Source: Campylobacteraceae bacterium UBA1877 (GTDB taxonomy: Bacteria > Campylobacterota > Campylobacteria > Campylobacterales > Campylobacteraceae). Taken from it: a stretch of DNA of 9,147 bases. Where the stretch lies: positions 1 to 9,147 of the forward strand of contig DDHL01000092.1 in the NCBI GenBank assembly GCA_002352945.1. The letters are read 5' to 3'. The notes under the pieces are model-generated. The model was not told the DNA's origin. It made no database searches and saw only the letters and a list, made by a program, of their open reading frames with translations. Of this stretch, positions 6,344 to 9,147 are shown piece after piece (the first letter of the stretch is position 1; every line of letters starts with the position of its first letter). A program made the position numbers and the translations under genes.

Positions 6344-7132
6344 TTAACTTCTTCCAAACTCAATCAAACCCTCAGTTGGTGAACTAGCAGTTGCAAAAGG
6401 TTTTTTTAGAATTCTTCCAGCAAGATAACTCTCTCTTCCAGCTAAAACTGCATACTTCATAGCCCGTGCCATTGCGATAGGATCTTTTGCTTGAGCTATG
6501 GCAGTATTTGTTAGCACTCCGTCAGCTCCTATTTCCATTGCAATTGCAGCATCACTTGCACAGCCAATTCCAGCATCTACAATAACAGGTACGCTTACTG
6601 CTTCTTTGATAAAAAGCACATTGTATCGATTTTGAATTCCAAGTCCGCTTCCAATTGGAGCTGCAAGAGGCATCACAGCACTACTTCCTGCATCTTCAAG
6701 ACGCTTTGCCATGATTGGATCATCATTTGTATAAGTCATTATAGTAAACCCGTCTTTTGCCAACACTTCACAAGCTTTGAGTGTCTCTAATACATCTGGA
6801 TAAAGGGTTTTCGCAGTATCGCCAATAACTTCTAGCTTTATCAAATCAATTCCAGTGGCTTCGCGCACCATTCGAAAAAGCGTAATTGCCTCCTCAGCTG
6901 TGGTGCAGCCTGCTGAATTTGGCAGAAGTTTTACATTGGTATCTTTAAAATAATCTAACAAATTCTCTTCATTTGGATTGGTTATATTAACCCTTCTTAC
7001 AGCAACTGTAATAAGCTCAGATCCACTAGCCAAAGTAGCTTCTTTAGTTGTTTTAAAATCAGGATACTTACCGCTTCCAACAATAAGTCTGCTTCCTAAA
7101 GAGATTTTTCCAATTTGCAATCTATCTTCCAT
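6344..7132 (-). CDS. thiG: Thiazole synthase ThiG
   Basis: Cytosolic TIM-barrel enzyme of thiamine synthesis. It forms the thiazole phosphate ring from 1-deoxy-D-xylulose 5-phosphate, dehydroglycine and the sulfur of ThiS thiocarboxylate. It has 262 residues, the normal family length. Visible features: GSGKYPDF near the N terminus, [12 protein letters not shown] (71-82), Lys99 in IKLEVIGD (expected Schiff-base lysine), and the phosphate-binding loops [12 protein letters not shown] and [10 protein letters not shown]. The ATG at 7132 has an AAAGGAT ribosome site and begins right at the conserved MEDRLQIG. The longer in-frame start at 7180 would add 16 unconserved residues, run through the palindrome and overlap the upstream gene, so it is rejected. 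It lies 37 bp after the MATE gene on the same strand. The partners thiS, thiF and thiH are not in the window. Confidence 0.95.
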   Translation of the reverse strand: MEDRLQIGKISLGSRLIVGSGKYPDFKTTKEATLASGSELITVAVRRVNITNPNEENLLDYFKDTNVKLLPNSAGCTTAEEAITLFRMVREATGIDLIKLEVIGDTAKTLYPDVLETLKACEVLAKDGFTIMTYTNDDPIMAKRLEDAGSSAVMPLAAPIGSGLGIQNRYNVLFIKEAVSVPVIVDAGIGCASDAAIAMEIGADGVLTNTAIAQAKDPIAMARAMKYAVLAGRESYLAGRILKKPFATASSPTEGLIEFGRS

Positions 7133-7153
7133 CTTAATCCTTTCTATTGCAAT

Positions 7154-7167
7154 CTTTACATGTAAAG
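7154..7167. repeat. Perfect 14-bp palindrome CTTTACATGTAAAG, copy 2
   Basis: Lies in the 37-bp gap between the MATE gene stop (ending at 7170, two bases away) and the thiG start. Any hairpin would be short and AU-rich with no T-tract after it, so it is not a standard terminator. Same sequence as copies 1 and 3. Confidence 0.8.
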
Positions 7168-7169
7168 TT

Positions 7170-8513
7170 TTATACCACACGAGGACTTAAAGCTCTATAT
7201 GTATAAAAGCCTATAAAAATAGCTGAAGAAACAACGATAAAAAAGAGTCCATACCATAAAAATACATAGGGCAATTTAAGCCAAAAAACAATTGCTCCAA
7301 AAAGAATCACCTTGCCAAATATTTGACGGTAAAGCCCCACATAAAAGATGACATTTGGACGCTTGATTCCTTGCAGAGTTGAAACACACATAAATAAAAC
7401 AACATAACCAAAAAAGGCAAAAACTTCGATATACAAATACTCCATCGCTCTAGAGACAACAAGGGGGTTTTTATCAAAAATTGAAACTACCCACTCGCCT
7501 ACGCTATAACCTAATGCTATCCCTGCTATACTTAACACAAAGCCATATTTAAGCGCTAAAGCTAGAGTCTCTTTTACTCTATCGCTTTTTCTTGCTCCGT
7601 GATTATTTGAAACCAAAGAGAGTACAGCTGAGCTTATTCCAAGAGCAGGCAAAAGCATAATTTGCTCAACCCTAAAAGCTATTCCATATCCAGCTACTGC
7701 CTCGGTTCCATAGGTTGCTACAAAATAGATTGTAATGATTGAACCAATGGACATTGTGAGCATATTCATGCTTGAGGGCAATCCTTGAGAAAAAATCTGC
7801 CTATAAATGCGCCAATCTGGAAAATAAACCTTTGGGGAGCAAAAAGTGAGCATCTTTTCATTAAAAACCCGCCTTCCAAGATAGATAGTACTAATAATTT
7901 GAATACAAACTGTAGCAAAGGCAATTCCCCCTACACCCATTGCTGGAATTGGACCATATCCGTACACAAAAAGGGGATTTAAAATTAAATTTAAAAAGAA
8001 GCCAACAATGAGCATATTGCGGTAACTTTTTGTATCTCCAAGTGCTACTAAGATGGCATTAAGACCATATGTACTCATAAAAAATGGTGTTGCTAGCAAA
8101 ATAGTTCTAATATAAACACTAGCTAAAGGCAAATAACTCTCCTTTGCCCCAAGTACTTTAAGCACCAAAGGAGCAAAGAGATACCCTAAAAATGCCAGCA
8201 AAGTGCCTAAAAGAATTATAAAAAGTATTCCTTTGTGGGCATAAAGAGTGCTTAAAAAGATTTTCTTTCGCCCAAGACTATTGCCAATAAGCGCAGTAAG
8301 TGCTGATCCAAACCCAAAACCTATGCCAACAACTACAAAGTAAAGAAAAAAGCTCATAGATAAGCCAGCAACTGCCTCTGTGGAGATGAGTCCTGCATAA
8401 AATGTATCTACTACATTATAGAGTGTATTAAAAAAAATACCAATACTAGCTGGAAGGGCCAAATCTTTTACAAGAGTTGGAATTGGTTGAGTAATGAGTC
8501 TATTTTCTCGCAA
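7170..8513 (-). CDS. MATE family efflux transporter (NorM/DinF type)
   Basis: Inner-membrane antiporter of 447 residues that exports cationic drugs, dyes or metabolites in exchange for Na+ or H+. About twelve hydrophobic helices are arranged as two homologous MatE halves (roughly residues 16-176 and 240-400). Family patterns include [17 protein letters not shown] in the first half and [18 protein letters not shown] at the end of it, with [13 protein letters not shown] in the second half. Translation appears to begin at TTG 8513, which is preceded by AAGGA (8519-8523) at a five-base spacing; no ATG lies nearby in frame. It lies between purN and thiG on the same strand, likely co-transcribed with them. 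The substrate cannot be told from sequence. Confidence 0.92.
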   Translation of the reverse strand: MRENRLITQPIPTLVKDLALPASIGIFFNTLYNVVDTFYAGLISTEAVAGLSMSFFLYFVVVGIGFGFGSALTALIGNSLGRKKIFLSTLYAHKGILFIILLGTLLAFLGYLFAPLVLKVLGAKESYLPLASVYIRTILLATPFFMSTYGLNAILVALGDTKSYRNMLIVGFFLNLILNPLFVYGYGPIPAMGVGGIAFATVCIQIISTIYLGRRVFNEKMLTFCSPKVYFPDWRIYRQIFSQGLPSSMNMLTMSIGSIITIYFVATYGTEAVAGYGIAFRVEQIMLLPALGISSAVLSLVSNNHGARKSDRVKETLALALKYGFVLSIAGIALGYSVGEWVVSIFDKNPLVVSRAMEYLYIEVFAFFGYVVLFMCVSTLQGIKRPNVIFYVGLYRQIFGKVILFGAIVFWLKLPYVFLWYGLFFIVVSSAIFIGFYTYRALSPRVV

Positions 8514-8566
8514 AAGATTCCTTTATTTTCACACTTGCACTTTGCGCGTAAGGATTGATATTTTGG

Positions 8567-8580
8567 CTTTACATGTAAAG
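8567..8580. repeat. Perfect 14-bp palindrome CTTTACATGTAAAG, copy 3
   Basis: Begins one base after the purN stop codon on the minus strand and lies 53 bp upstream of the MATE start. Identical to copies 1 and 2. No T-tract follows it, so intrinsic termination is unlikely. Confidence 0.8.
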
Positions 8581-8581
8581 A

Positions 8582-9147
8582 TTATGTTGTAAGTAGTTTA
8601 ATAACAGCTTTTGGTAAAATTTCATGCTCTATTTTACGTATATTTGCCTCAAACTCTTCATAATCCATATTTGTAGTTTTTTGAAAAGATTCTTGCATTA
8701 TAATCTCACCGCCATCAAGCTCATCACTCACAAAATGTACACTAACACCAGCTTCGCTAACGTTAGCTTCATAGCTTCTTTTTATCGCATTTGCACCCTT
8801 AAACTGGGGCAATAAAGAAGGATGCAAATTGATAGCTTTTACATTTTTTGTAAAAACAGGGGTAAGGATGCGCATAAAGCCTGCAAGAACGGTTAAATCG
8901 ATATTTTTAGCCTCAATCTCTTTTACAATTCTAGCATCAAACTCTTCTCTGCTTTTAAAAAGAGTGTGATCAATCACAATTGGCTCAATTCCAAAACTCC
9001 TTGATTTTTCTATTCCAAGTGCCTTTGGATTATTTGTTAATGTTAGTGCAACTTCTATTGTTGTGTTATTAAATTTTTTATTATGAACTCTTTTTAACAA
9101 GGTTTCTAAATTGCTCCCCTTGCCACTAAAAAGAATACCAATCTTTT
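8582..9147 (-). CDS. purN: Phosphoribosylglycinamide formyltransferase PurN, 5' end cut by window
   Basis: Cytosolic enzyme of purine synthesis that transfers a formyl group from 10-formyl-tetrahydrofolate to GAR. The frame is open to the window edge, reading KIGILFSGKGSNLETLL, the usual PurN N terminus (SGxGSNL, phosphoribosyl binding). Only about two residues and the start codon should be missing. A start at 9100 would lose this conserved segment and is wrong. Catalytic residues are visible: Asn and His in INLHPSLLP, and Asp in VSDELDGGEII. The FMRILTP segment is typical of the folate-binding side. About 188 residues are visible, normal for PurN. It is the first visible gene of the minus-strand run purN, MATE, thiG. 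Confidence 0.95.
   Translation of the reverse strand, partial: KIGILFSGKGSNLETLLKRVHNKKFNNTTIEVALTLTNNPKALGIEKSRSFGIEPIVIDHTLFKSREEFDARIVKEIEAKNIDLTVLAGFMRILTPVFTKNVKAINLHPSLLPQFKGANAIKRSYEANVSEAGVSVHFVSDELDGGEIIMQESFQKTTNMDYEEFEANIRKIEHEILPKAVIKLLTT

Noticed and set aside
7133..7180. Extended ThiG start at ATG 7180
   Set aside because: It would overlap the MATE gene, translate through the palindrome and add 16 unconserved residues; 7132 has a proper ribosome site and the family N terminus.
8831..8860. TTTTACA...TGTAAAA inverted repeat within purN
   Set aside because: Lies in conserved coding sequence and is not the 14-bp palindrome; likely a product of AT-rich codons.
9100..9147. PurN starting at TTG 9100
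   Set aside because: The frame continues upstream through SGKGSNLE, an essential conserved part of PurN, so the gene is cut by the window edge rather than starting here.

Overview
This is an AT-rich window from a bacterium, most likely a sulfur-respiring member of the Campylobacterota (Epsilonproteobacteria; Sulfurimonas-, Sulfurospirillum- or Wolinella-like). The main reason is a three-gene polysulfide reductase operon. Its subunit lengths (762, 191 and 317 residues) and the exact positions of the essential membrane-anchor residues agree with the Wolinella succinogenes enzyme as I recall it. The genus cannot be fixed from the sequence alone.

Layout. Positions 1-415 (-) hold the 5' part of a dipeptide-type ABC transporter binding protein. 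It diverges from a small PPP-family metallophosphatase at 604-1275 (+). A gene-free gap (1276-1754) follows, containing a G+C-rich, hairpin-forming segment of unknown nature and paired CGTACCC repeats close to the 3' end of a tRNA-Leu gene. Positions 1755-2231 (-) carry five tRNA genes, transcribed in the order Pro(UGG), His(GUG), Arg(UCG), Arg(UCU), Leu(UAG), from a near-consensus sigma-70 promoter at 2282-2310. Diverging from them is psrABC (2482-6305, +): a Tat-exported molybdopterin catalytic subunit, a four-cluster iron-sulfur subunit and a NrfD-type membrane quinol oxidase. Helically phased TTTAC repeats lie upstream of psrA. A bidirectional hairpin terminator at 6312-6337 separates this operon from a minus-strand run transcribed as purN (5' end cut by the window edge), a MATE efflux transporter (TTG start) and thiG.

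How the genes work together. PsrC oxidises menaquinol in the membrane, PsrB carries the electrons, and PsrA reduces polysulfide (or thiosulfate) in the periplasm. The other genes are housekeeping: purine synthesis (PurN), thiamine thiazole synthesis (ThiG), export (MATE), peptide uptake (DppA-like) and tRNA supply.

The clearest unexplained signal is a perfect 14-bp palindrome, CTTTACATGTAAAG, present three times. All copies are intergenic, and two sit 1-2 bases after a stop codon. I found no defence system, CRISPR array, intact mobile element or clearly novel multi-gene system.
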